A program made the translations under genes and the position numbers. The notes under the pieces were generated by a model that had not been told where the DNA came from, did not search any database, and was given only the letters and a program-made list of their open reading frames with translations. Shown piece after piece: positions 14,872 to 22,211 of a stretch of 64,000 bases of DNA (positions are counted from its first letter, which is position 1; each line of letters begins with the position of its first letter). The stretch is from UBA6183 sp964545895 (GTDB lineage Bacteria; Bacteroidota; Bacteroidia; UKL13-3). The stretch covers positions 1-64,000 of the forward strand of contig CAZJHS010000006.1 of the NCBI GenBank assembly GCA_964545895.1, written 5' to 3'.

Positions 14872-17001
14872 ATGATACTGAATAAACTCACCGCGTTATT
14901 TGTTTTAATGTGTTTGGTAGGTTTTGCTCAAGCAAGGATAATACCTGTTGGCACAGGCAAAACATACACATCCATACAATCTGCAATTAATGCTGCCCAA
15001 CATGGCGATACCGTTTTGGTAGATGAAGGTACCTACAATGAAAATATCAATTTTTCTGGAAAAAAAATCGTGGTAACTTCTACGCTAAGTAAATCTGAAC
15101 TTTACAGCAAAAATAGCAAGACAATCATATCAGGATTAGGTAATAACAGTGTTGTAACATTTGAAAACAATGAAGATTCTAGTACTATGTTACTTGGTTT
15201 CACTATTCAAGGGGGGTATCATCCTGAATTTGGCGGTGGTATAAATATCAGAAAAGCCTCACCCAAGCTGAGTCATTTAGTTGTTGTGAATAACCAATCT
15301 GGATTTTATGGTGGAGGAATTTATCTTGATAGTTCGTTTTCAGTATTGAAAAATTTGGATGTTAAATATAATTATTCAGCCAATAGTGGTGGTGGTATTG
15401 AAATACACAAAGGCTCTCCTAAGCTAACTGAAATAAATATCATGTACGACTCTGCTTTTACTAAAGGAGCTGGAATAGAAATTGCCTATGGCTCGAGTGC
15501 TGAACTGGTTCGAGTAAATGTACTATTCTGTGGCATCACTGACACTATATCACTGTTAAACGCAGGAGCTGGTGGGGGAATAATGATATGGACAAATGCA
15601 GTACCTATTTTAACAGATGTAAATATAGGAATGAACTCTGCCAAATCAGGAGCTGGCTTAGCTTGTTGGTATTTTGCAAAACCAGTTATTAATAATGCTA
15701 CAATATACTTAAATAATACACGTGGCACATCTAATTTGTCAAGTAATGGTGGCGGTGGGGGTATTGAATTGTGGGAGTCAGAAGCTTTGATTAAGAACAC
15801 TGTTATTTACCAAAATAAAGCTTCAAAAGGAGGTGGGATATTTACTACTCAAAGTAATTATGATTCAGAAATTGGACGAATTAAAATTGTCAATTGTACA
15901 ATTGTAGATAACGAAGTAAGTGATGTTAACGGAGGTAGTTGTGCTTATGTTTGGGGAGAAAACATAAGTTTTACCAATAGTATTCTTGTTAAATCATCCA
16001 CTGCTAATAACTCCATTAATATATATTTAGCAGATACAGTAAGTTTCGACCATAACATCATACAAGGCGGTTTATCAACCATTACTGGGCAAACCAATAA
16101 AATACGCTCAAATATTCAAACTTATACACAAGATCCTTTATTAATTAATGGTTTCAGACCTTCTGTTGGATCTATTGCAATTGATAATGCCAAAGGAGAC
16201 ACAACAGGCGCAAATCTTTACTTTAAAGATGTGGACGGGAGGCCAAGGGTAATTGGCTGTAGTTTAGATATTGGTGCAGCAGAACTGTATTACCAATTAC
16301 CTAAACCCAAAGTTAACATTATTGGCGACAGTGTAGTTTGTGCAAACTCAACCGGAGTACTTAGGGCAGATAGCACTTATTGGGGCAAAATTAAGTGGAA
16401 TAATGCATCACCAAATAATACTATACAAGTAACAAATACTGGAATTAATTTTTATTTAGTAACCGATACTTCAAAGTATAACTGTGAATTGATAAGTGAT
16501 ACTTTTTCTTTTAAATTTTATCAAGATATGAGCAATTTGGCATCAACCAAACTTGATGAAAACATTTATTTATCTCCATATAAAAACACCACTTGGTATA
16601 AATACCCCAACACTACTGCATATAGCTTAAACGACACATTACGGGTCAGTGAAGCAGGCATTTATTATGCAATAGGAAACGATATAAATGGATGCAATGC
16701 AACAAGTGATACACTAAAGATAAATGGTGTTGGTATTAACAAATTAGTAAATAATTCAAATCCTTTGCTTCAACTTATTCCAAACCCTTCAGAGGGAAAA
16801 GTTAAATTAGTAGGATTAAATAACGGTGCAGTTGTTATTCATGTATACAACACAATCGGACAGTTGATTCTTAACGGCAGCATAAATAATAATGCCGAAT
16901 TTATCTTTAATACTGAACTTAGTGCGGGACAATACCTGGTAATATTCCAACGAGAAAATGGAGAATACCTCGGTAATCAGAAGTTATATTTACAACGATA
17001 A
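14872..17001 (+). CDS. Secreted right-handed beta-helix protein with T9SS sorting domain
   Basis: A 709-residue protein: signal peptide (MILNKLTALFVLMCLVGFAQA), then a pectate-lyase-like opening (YTSIQSAINAAQHGDTVLVD) and a parallel beta-helix to about residue 470, with many GGGI turns and the terminal DVDGRPRVIGCSLDIGAAE strand that usually closes such domains. An Ig-like region (about 480-610) and a type A sorting domain (LIPNPSEGKVKLVG to QKLYLQR) follow. No catalytic residues are evident, so it may be a binding or structural surface protein. A stem-loop terminator follows after 38 bases. Confidence 0.88.
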   Translation: MILNKLTALFVLMCLVGFAQARIIPVGTGKTYTSIQSAINAAQHGDTVLVDEGTYNENINFSGKKIVVTSTLSKSELYSKNSKTIISGLGNNSVVTFENNEDSSTMLLGFTIQGGYHPEFGGGINIRKASPKLSHLVVVNNQSGFYGGGIYLDSSFSVLKNLDVKYNYSANSGGGIEIHKGSPKLTEINIMYDSAFTKGAGIEIAYGSSAELVRVNVLFCGITDTISLLNAGAGGGIMIWTNAVPILTDVNIGMNSAKSGAGLACWYFAKPVINNATIYLNNTRGTSNLSSNGGGGGIELWESEALIKNTVIYQNKASKGGGIFTTQSNYDSEIGRIKIVNCTIVDNEVSDVNGGSCAYVWGENISFTNSILVKSSTANNSINIYLADTVSFDHNIIQGGLSTITGQTNKIRSNIQTYTQDPLLINGFRPSVGSIAIDNAKGDTTGANLYFKDVDGRPRVIGCSLDIGAAELYYQLPKPKVNIIGDSVVCANSTGVLRADSTYWGKIKWNNASPNNTIQVTNTGINFYLVTDTSKYNCELISDTFSFKFYQDMSNLASTKLDENIYLSPYKNTTWYKYPNTTAYSLNDTLRVSEAGIYYAIGNDINGCNATSDTLKINGVGINKLVNNSNPLLQLIPNPSEGKVKLVGLNNGAVVIHVYNTIGQLILNGSINNNAEFIFNTELSAGQYLVIFQRENGEYLGNQKLYLQR

Positions 17002-17039
17002 TATCATAGGTAGTCATTTTACAACTTTACCCCACTCTC

Positions 17040-17063
17040 AAAAGGCCCCAATCGGGGCCTTTT
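17040..17063 (+). terminator. Terminator after the beta-helix gene
   Basis: AAAAGGCCCC at 17040-17049 pairs perfectly with GGGGCCTTTT at 17054-17063 across a four-base loop. Its T run doubles as the -33 element of the yicC promoter. Confidence 0.85.
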
Positions 17064-17091
17064 GTCGTTTCCTTGCTTTGTCTTACTTTTG
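17061..17091 (+). promoter_or_regulatory. Consensus promoter of yicC-gmk-nadD
   Basis: TTTG at 17061-17064 and TACTTTTG at 17084-17091 are separated by exactly 19 bases, an ideal Bacteroidota promoter. The start codon is 17 bases downstream of the -7 box. Confidence 0.7.
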
Positions 17092-17107
17092 CCCAAAGAC
17101 ATACATT

Positions 17108-17977
17108 ATGCTAAGATCAATGACCGGCTACGGTCAGGCCGAAATAGATACCGAACGTTATACGGTAAAAGCCGAATTTAAATCGCTTAACAATAAATTT
17201 TTAGAGTTAAACCTGCGCATGCCCAAAGTGTGGCAAAGCAAAGATCACGAGGTAAGAAAAGAACTTACTAAGTTGGTTGAGCGCGGTAGTTGCCAGGTAA
17301 ATATAAACGTACAGTTTAAACGTGCCGAAGACAAAGTAATGCCCGTTAATAAAGATGTGGCTACTTATTATTTAAAAGAGCTTTCGGAGGTTTGCGCACA
17401 AGCTGGTATTAACCAACAAATGTTAGCAGCTAACTTATTGCAAATGCCTAATTTGTTTCAGCCGGTAGAGGATGAAAACAATGAGGATGATGTTAAAACT
17501 TTATTGCACGTAATTAATTTAGCGTTTAATGAGTTTGAAAAATTTAGGGTAAAAGAAGGTAACATGCTTGCTGATGAATTGGCTCGCATGACAAATGCTA
17601 TTTTACATTTAGTAGATGAAGTAGAAGCATTAGACCCAGAAAGAATGCAAACCATACGTGGCCGCATTGATGGTGAACTAAGCCAACTAAAAGAAGAGAA
17701 CTGGGATAAAAACAGGTTTGAGCAAGAGTTAATTTACTACATTGAAAAGTTAGATATAAGCGAAGAAAAAACACGCTTAATACAACACTGCAAGTACTTT
17801 TTAGAGACCATGAAAACTAAATCGGCTGGTAAAAAGTTAGGTTTTATTGCGCAAGAAATGGGTAGAGAAATTAATACCATTGGTAGCAAAGCTAATCACT
17901 TTAAAATACAGCAACGTGTGGTAGAAATGAAGGATGAGCTGGAGAAAATTAAGGAACAAATAAACAACATTATTTAG
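17108..17977 (+). CDS. YicC family protein (endoribonuclease family)
   Basis: A 289-residue cytoplasmic protein. The ATG at 17108 gives LRSMTGYGQAE, the invariant YicC opening, so the in-frame upstream start at 16958, inside the previous gene and the promoter, is rejected. Other marks are FKSLNNKFLELNLRMPK, ERGSCQVNINV and the C-terminal DUF1732-type block KLGFIAQEMGREINTIGSKA. YicC from E. coli has been described as an endoribonuclease acting on small RNAs. The gene is 42 bases ahead of gmk, a common pairing in many bacteria. Confidence 0.9.
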   Translation: MLRSMTGYGQAEIDTERYTVKAEFKSLNNKFLELNLRMPKVWQSKDHEVRKELTKLVERGSCQVNINVQFKRAEDKVMPVNKDVATYYLKELSEVCAQAGINQQMLAANLLQMPNLFQPVEDENNEDDVKTLLHVINLAFNEFEKFRVKEGNMLADELARMTNAILHLVDEVEALDPERMQTIRGRIDGELSQLKEENWDKNRFEQELIYYIEKLDISEEKTRLIQHCKYFLETMKTKSAGKKLGFIAQEMGREINTIGSKANHFKIQQRVVEMKDELEKIKEQINNII

Positions 17978-18019
17978 GTTAGTTTTTACAGCCTACATCA
18001 TTCAATTGAGTTATAATAG

Positions 18020-18625
18020 ATGAGCAGTAACACCAACAGTACTGATACCACCAATACACCACTTAACAAGGTTGTTATTTTTTGTGCACCTTCTGGTTCA
18101 GGAAAAACAACTATTGTAAAACACTTACTACAAGTAAATCCGCACTTGGCATTTTCGGTAAGTGCTTGTACACGCAGCAAACGTGCAAACGAGGAGCATG
18201 GTAAAGATTATTATTTTTTATCGCACGAGGAGTTTAAAACGCGAGTTGATAACCATGAATTTTTAGAGTATGAAGAAGTTTATGGTGGTAATTTTTATGG
18301 CACTTTAAAATCAGAAATCGATAGAATTTGGGCCTCAGGTAAAGCCGTTATTTTTGATGTGGATGTAGTAGGCGGATTAAATATAAAAAAGTACTTTGGC
18401 GATAAAGCCTTGGCTATTTTTGTTAAACCACCAAGTGTAGAAGTGCTTGAAGAAAGACTTCGTTACCGATCAACAGAAACCGAAGAAACCATACGTACCC
18501 GTGTTAATAAAGCAGTAAGCGAGCTTGGTTTTGAAAATAAGTTTGAGGTAGTATTGCTCAATGAGCACTTGGAAAAAGCCTTGGCTAAGGCCGAAACTTT
18601 AGTAACTGATTTTTTAAATAAATAG
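18020..18625 (+). CDS. gmk: Guanylate kinase
   Basis: Phosphorylates GMP to GDP with ATP. The 201-residue protein has the P-loop APSGSGKTT (23-31), SVSACTRSKRANEEHGKDYY (GMP-binding region), FLEYEEVYGGNFYGT, and the C-terminal lid region RLRYRSTETEETIRTRVNKA. A Ser/Thr-rich extension of about 15 residues precedes the core. It lies between yicC and nadD, five bases before the latter. Confidence 0.95.
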   Translation: MSSNTNSTDTTNTPLNKVVIFCAPSGSGKTTIVKHLLQVNPHLAFSVSACTRSKRANEEHGKDYYFLSHEEFKTRVDNHEFLEYEEVYGGNFYGTLKSEIDRIWASGKAVIFDVDVVGGLNIKKYFGDKALAIFVKPPSVEVLEERLRYRSTETEETIRTRVNKAVSELGFENKFEVVLLNEHLEKALAKAETLVTDFLNK

Positions 18626-18630
18626 TTTGT

Positions 18631-19215
18631 ATGAAAATTGGTTTGTTTTTTGGCTCATTTAATCCGGTACATACAGGCCATTTATTAATTGCCAATTACT
18701 TTGTTCAATTTACTGATATTGATAAAATATGGTTTATCATATCGCCCCAAAATCCGTTTAAAGCGAGTGATACTTTGCTGCACGAAACAGTGCGTTTAGA
18801 AATGATGCAATTGGCCATAAATGGTGATGAGCGTTTTAAGGCCAGCGATTTTGAGTTTAACTTACCGCGCCCATCTTATACCGTAAATACTTTAGCAGAG
18901 CTTTGTAAGGCATTTCCTAACGATACTTTTGTGCCCATTATTGGTGGCGATAATTTACAATCATTTCATTTATGGAAAGATTACGAAACCATACTTAACC
19001 AACACCAAGTTTTTGTATATCGCAGGGCAGGCTATCACGAAAATCCGTTGTTGGCCAATCATCCAAAAATAAAAATATTTGAAGTGCCTTTGCTTAACAT
19101 TTCATCAACTTACATACGCGAAATGTTGCAGGCCGGAAAGTCGGTTAAATACCTAGTTCCCGAGAAGGTAGAAGCGTATATTAAGGAGCATAAGTTATAC
19201 CAACATCAACCCTAA
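18631..19215 (+). CDS. nadD: Nicotinate-nucleotide adenylyltransferase
   Basis: Adenylates nicotinate mononucleotide in NAD synthesis. The 194-residue protein has the nucleotidyltransferase motif GSFNPVHTGHL (8-18, with His14 and His17), WFIISPQNPFK, PRPSYTVNTL, IIGGDNLQSFHLWKDY and the C-terminal ISSTYIRE motif followed by VKYLVPEKVEAYI. The stop codon lies inside a 21-bp sequence that is repeated 835 bases downstream at the end of the transglycosylase gene. Confidence 0.95.
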   Translation: MKIGLFFGSFNPVHTGHLLIANYFVQFTDIDKIWFIISPQNPFKASDTLLHETVRLEMMQLAINGDERFKASDFEFNLPRPSYTVNTLAELCKAFPNDTFVPIIGGDNLQSFHLWKDYETILNQHQVFVYRRAGYHENPLLANHPKIKIFEVPLLNISSTYIREMLQAGKSVKYLVPEKVEAYIKEHKLYQHQP

Positions 19216-19220
19216 TTACT
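19200..19220 (+). repeat. Left copy of a 21-bp direct repeat bounding an inserted segment
   Basis: This 21-base sequence, covering the last codons and stop of nadD, recurs exactly at 20035-20055, where it covers the stop codon of the convergent transglycosylase gene. The repeat core is CATCAACCCTAATTACT. Confidence 0.85.
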
Positions 19221-19320
19221 AACAACACACGGACCATAGGTTAGCGTGAACGGATTCATGTGAACGAAGTTGTTTCCTCATTCTTTATGGCATACTTTAG
19301 AATATTATTTTCTATTTCTA

Positions 19321-19671
19321 TCAGAACTTTTTGCCTTTATAAATATCATTAAAAAATAAGCTATCAGCTCTTATTACAAACTGAACTGAATACGAAGTAT
19401 CATGAGGTTTATTAATATTCCAATTACGTGTGTAATGGCCTTTTACTAAAATGGTTTGTTTATCTAACTTATAACTGCTTACAAAGATTAAGTCTAATGA
19501 GTCAATGTATTCATAAAAAGTATCATTGGTAAATTCTATTAGATTTGGTCCCATAGCAAGTGGTCCGCGCCAATTACCAATTAGTGGATTTATTGGTGTT
19601 TCAATTGGTTCATTTTTTTTACAGCTGGTTAAACCAACTATAAATAACAATAGTATTATAATGTTTTTCAT
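19321..19671 (-). CDS. Small lipoprotein of unknown function
   Basis: A 116-residue protein with a lipoprotein signal: MKNIIILLLFIVGLTSCKKN, lipidated Cys at residue 17. The remainder (IGNWRGPLAMG, FTNDTFYEYID, YKLDKQTILVKG) has the NWRG opening and strand pattern of small lipocalin-like Bacteroidota lipoproteins, but it is too short to assign. It lies inside the segment bounded by the 21-bp repeats, so it appears to be an accessory gene placed between nadD and the transglycosylase. The sequence upstream of its start runs straight into a scaffold gap. Confidence 0.7.
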   Translation of the reverse strand: MKNIIILLLFIVGLTSCKKNEPIETPINPLIGNWRGPLAMGPNLIEFTNDTFYEYIDSLDLIFVSSYKLDKQTILVKGHYTRNWNINKPHDTSYSVQFVIRADSLFFNDIYKGKKF

Positions 19672-19672
19672 T

Positions 19673-19727
19673 TACGATAGAAGTTATAATAGTGTAATCT
19701 CTCGGGTGTTTGTTATAACGATGTTAT
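19673..19727. repeat. 55-bp repeat, left flank of assembly gap
   Basis: These 55 bases, beginning TACGATAGAAG and touching the N run, are identical to 19828-19882 on the other side of the gap. A 55-base overlap of contig ends is what a de Bruijn assembler with k=55 produces, so it is probably one sequence represented twice, or a short tandem repeat. Confidence 0.85.
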
Positions 19728-19827
19728 NNNNNNNNNNNNNNNNNNNNNNNNNNNNNNNNNNNNNNNNNNNNNNNNNNNNNNNNNNNNNNNNNNNNNNNNN
19801 NNNNNNNNNNNNNNNNNNNNNNNNNNN
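19728..19827. other. Assembly gap (100 N)
   Basis: Exactly 100 unknown bases flanked by an identical 55-mer on both sides. The run of 379 bases from 19672 to 20050 contains this gap, the two 55-mers and AT-rich sequence without a convincing gene. Confidence 0.99.
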
Positions 19828-19882
19828 TACGATAGAAGTTATAATAGTGTAATCTCTCGGGTGTTTGTTATAACGATGTTAT
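19828..19882. repeat. 55-bp repeat, right flank of assembly gap
   Basis: Exact copy of 19673-19727, starting at the first base after the gap. Confidence 0.85.
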
Positions 19883-20034
19883 ATCTTATTGGTGCAGATA
19901 AAAGCACTCGCAGGATTGTGACCTTTATCTGTAATACATTTTCTAGGGAATTGTTCTGTTATCATAAGAATAGCTTATGTACAAAACAAGCAAAAAAGTT
20001 GTATTGTTTATCTTAATTTATACTTACAAATTAC

Positions 20035-20055
20035 CCAACATCAACCCTAATTACT
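20035..20055 (+). repeat. Right copy of the 21-bp direct repeat
   Basis: Identical to 19200-19220. It contains a nadD-like TAA (20048-20050) directly abutting the transglycosylase stop (TTA, 20051-20053), which suggests the two genes once met stop to stop. Confidence 0.85.
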
Positions 20056-21043
20056 CAGCACCAACGGCAATGTGGGTATTGTTTACCTCAATCGTATCGT
20101 TAATCAATTTGTCAGCTAAATCAGTAGCTACAATTTTATATTTAGGCAATTCTATATAATATATTTTACCAGCAGGTACTGTTAAACTTTTACTTTTTAA
20201 CCAAGGATTTAATACTTTAAGTAATTTATAATTACACCCGTTATCCAAACTGTATTTAGTTAAATCGGAAATGCTGCGTGTAACCTTTACTTTTACGGTT
20301 GGTATTTGCTGATACTTATGCGCATTAATTACATTAAAACCATAATTGCTGGGGCGTTCCATAATTTCTTTTATAGCTAATGTTCTGAAAACATAGCGAG
20401 ATGTTTCGGTATTCAATAGTAAATCGTAGTAGTTATTTACACCTTGTTGTTGCAATTGCTTGCGCACCCCATCAATACCCATATTGTATGATGCAGCTAC
20501 CAAAGCCCAACTATTAAAAACAGCATAGGCTTCTTTAAAATAACGGCAAGCAGCTTGGGTTGATTTTTCAATGTGATACCTTTCATCAACCTCTGTATTA
20601 ATTTCAAGCCCGAAGTTTTTAGCGGTACCATCAAGCATTTGCCAATAGCCGGCAGCACCCGCTGGCGACACTACATTTTGTAAACCACTCTCGGCCAAGG
20701 CTAAGTATTTCATATCATCAGGTATGCCTTGCTGAGCCAATATTTGCTCAACCAATGGAAAATATTTGTACGCGCGTTTAATCATTAAAAGAGTTTGCGA
20801 TTGCCAGTATACGTTGGTAAGAATTTCTCTATCGTAGCGCTCTTGTATATCAAAATCATTTAAGGGAACAACTTCGCCTGCAAACACCAATTTATTGGGT
20901 GCAGCTAGCGAATAAATTTTGTAGTACGTTTCAAATTCTTTTTGCTGTTTATCTTCTTCGGTTAATGATGCATGAATAAATACACCACCCATAAAGGCCA
21001 TTAAGAGTAATAAAACAATAAATCTAATTTTTGTAGTAAACAT
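20051..21043 (-). CDS. Lytic transglycosylase (SLT domain)
   Basis: A 330-residue envelope enzyme that would cleave peptidoglycan between MurNAc and GlcNAc, forming 1,6-anhydro ends. It has an N-terminal signal or anchor (KIRFIVLLLLMAFMGGVFIH) and an SLT domain at about 90-230. The catalytic Glu118 is in LALAESGLQNVVSPAGAAGY, followed by GYWQM and AASYNMGIDGVRKQL. The C-terminal 90 residues end in a strand-rich segment (KIYYIELPKYKIV) that resembles the tail of MltD-type enzymes, but no clear LysM repeat is seen. It is convergent with nadD. Confidence 0.88.
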   Translation of the reverse strand: MFTTKIRFIVLLLLMAFMGGVFIHASLTEEDKQQKEFETYYKIYSLAAPNKLVFAGEVVPLNDFDIQERYDREILTNVYWQSQTLLMIKRAYKYFPLVEQILAQQGIPDDMKYLALAESGLQNVVSPAGAAGYWQMLDGTAKNFGLEINTEVDERYHIEKSTQAACRYFKEAYAVFNSWALVAASYNMGIDGVRKQLQQQGVNNYYDLLLNTETSRYVFRTLAIKEIMERPSNYGFNVINAHKYQQIPTVKVKVTRSISDLTKYSLDNGCNYKLLKVLNPWLKSKSLTVPAGKIYYIELPKYKIVATDLADKLINDTIEVNNTHIAVGAE

Positions 21044-21133
21044 GCCCTCAAAGATAAGAGCTTAGATTTTAATACCTATGGTATTGAAATAATGTGGCAT
21101 TGCCATTACTTTGCTGTTACTAAACTAATTTTT

Positions 21134-22135
21134 ATGAAAATACTTAAACGCATAGGATGGATAGTTTTGGCATTGGTGGCCATTATATCTTTAGTCGGAC
21201 TTTTTTTGCCAAGCAAGGTTCATGTGGAGCGCAGCATCATAGTTAATCAAACCGCAGAGGTTCCGTTTAATTTGGTAAACGATTTAACCAAATGGAATTT
21301 ATGGAGCCCTTGGTATAAAATGGATTCGTTAGCACCTTATGTATTTGCTGAAATAACAGCAGGTAAAGGAGCAAGTTTTTCGTGGACAAGTAAGCACCAG
21401 CAAGTAGGTACAGGTAAATTAACCATACAAGAGAGTGTACCCAATAGTTTGCTAAAAATTGAGTTAGCCATGCAAGATTGGGATGCTTCTGAAATTGAAT
21501 TTACATTTATACCAGCAGGTGACGGAACTAAAGTTACTTGGAGTATGAACAGCGATATGGGTTACAATGTAATTGGACGCTGGTTTGGGTTGATGATGGA
21601 TGCCATGATGGGTGATGATTTTGAAAACGGATTAGCAGATATTAAAAGAGTAAGTGAAGCGACTCCTGCAACAGAAAAAGTTGCTGGATTTGAAGTGCAA
21701 ATTTTAAATATGCCAGAAATCATTTTTGCAAGCATTGCTCACTCAAAAGTGGAGGCTAACCAAATAGGTATGAAAATAGGGGAGAGTTTATTTAAATTAG
21801 ATGGATACCTAAAGGAAAATAAAATAAGCATGACAAGCTATCCATTTACCATGTGGAAAGATCCAGCTAATTTTAGTGTGTGTTTACCCGTTGCTAAATT
21901 TTTTAAGCCTACTGCTGAAATTGTTTGTGGTAAAATAGATTCGGGTAAAGCTGTTGTGGTAAAATATTATGGAGCATACGAAAAAACTTATCCTGTTTAT
22001 ATGGCCATGGATGCTTATATGAAATCAAAACAATTAAATCCAATTGGTGCCCCTCGCGAGGTTTATGTTACCGATCCTATGATGGAAAAAGATACCGCAA
22101 AATGGTTAACTGAAATTATTTTCCCGGTTAATTAG
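21134..22135 (+). CDS. SRPBCC domain protein with C-terminal GyrI-like effector-binding domain
   Basis: A 333-residue protein with an N-terminal membrane helix (IGWIVLALVAIISLVGLFL), an SRPBCC/START-like lipid-binding domain at about 30-175 (VERSIIVNQTAEVPFNLVND, WNLWSPWYKMD) and a GyrI-like (AraC effector-binding) domain at about 180-333 (EIIFASIAHSK, GKAVVVKYYGAYEKTYPVYM). The fusion is common in Bacteroidota and is thought to bind small hydrophobic ligands; the ligand here is unknown. ATG 21134 is chosen because the in-frame codons before it encode no conserved residues and the helix follows directly. Confidence 0.85.
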   Translation: MKILKRIGWIVLALVAIISLVGLFLPSKVHVERSIIVNQTAEVPFNLVNDLTKWNLWSPWYKMDSLAPYVFAEITAGKGASFSWTSKHQQVGTGKLTIQESVPNSLLKIELAMQDWDASEIEFTFIPAGDGTKVTWSMNSDMGYNVIGRWFGLMMDAMMGDDFENGLADIKRVSEATPATEKVAGFEVQILNMPEIIFASIAHSKVEANQIGMKIGESLFKLDGYLKENKISMTSYPFTMWKDPANFSVCLPVAKFFKPTAEIVCGKIDSGKAVVVKYYGAYEKTYPVYMAMDAYMKSKQLNPIGAPREVYVTDPMMEKDTAKWLTEIIFPVN

Positions 22136-22155
22136 TTTCATAGCAATTAATAAAT

Positions 22156-22199
22156 AAAAAAGGCTTCCAGAACTTGATTCTGGAAGCCTTTTTTATTTG
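22156..22199. terminator. Bidirectional terminator, copy 1 of a duplicated 44-bp module
   Basis: A 17-bp perfect stem (six A, GGCTTCCAGAA, loop CTTGA, then the complement and six T) sits between convergent genes. It differs at one base from 52837-52880. Confidence 0.92.
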
Positions 22200-22211
22200 G
22201 TAGAAATAACT

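Noticed and set aside
16958..17107. In-frame 50-codon upstream extension of yicC
   Set aside because: It runs through the previous gene end, the terminator and the promoter, and the YicC family starts at the ATG at 17108.
19977..20159. 60-codon plus-strand frame near the transglycosylase end
   Set aside because: It overlaps the conserved transglycosylase gene for most of its length; only the hydrophobic first part is free, with no supporting motif.
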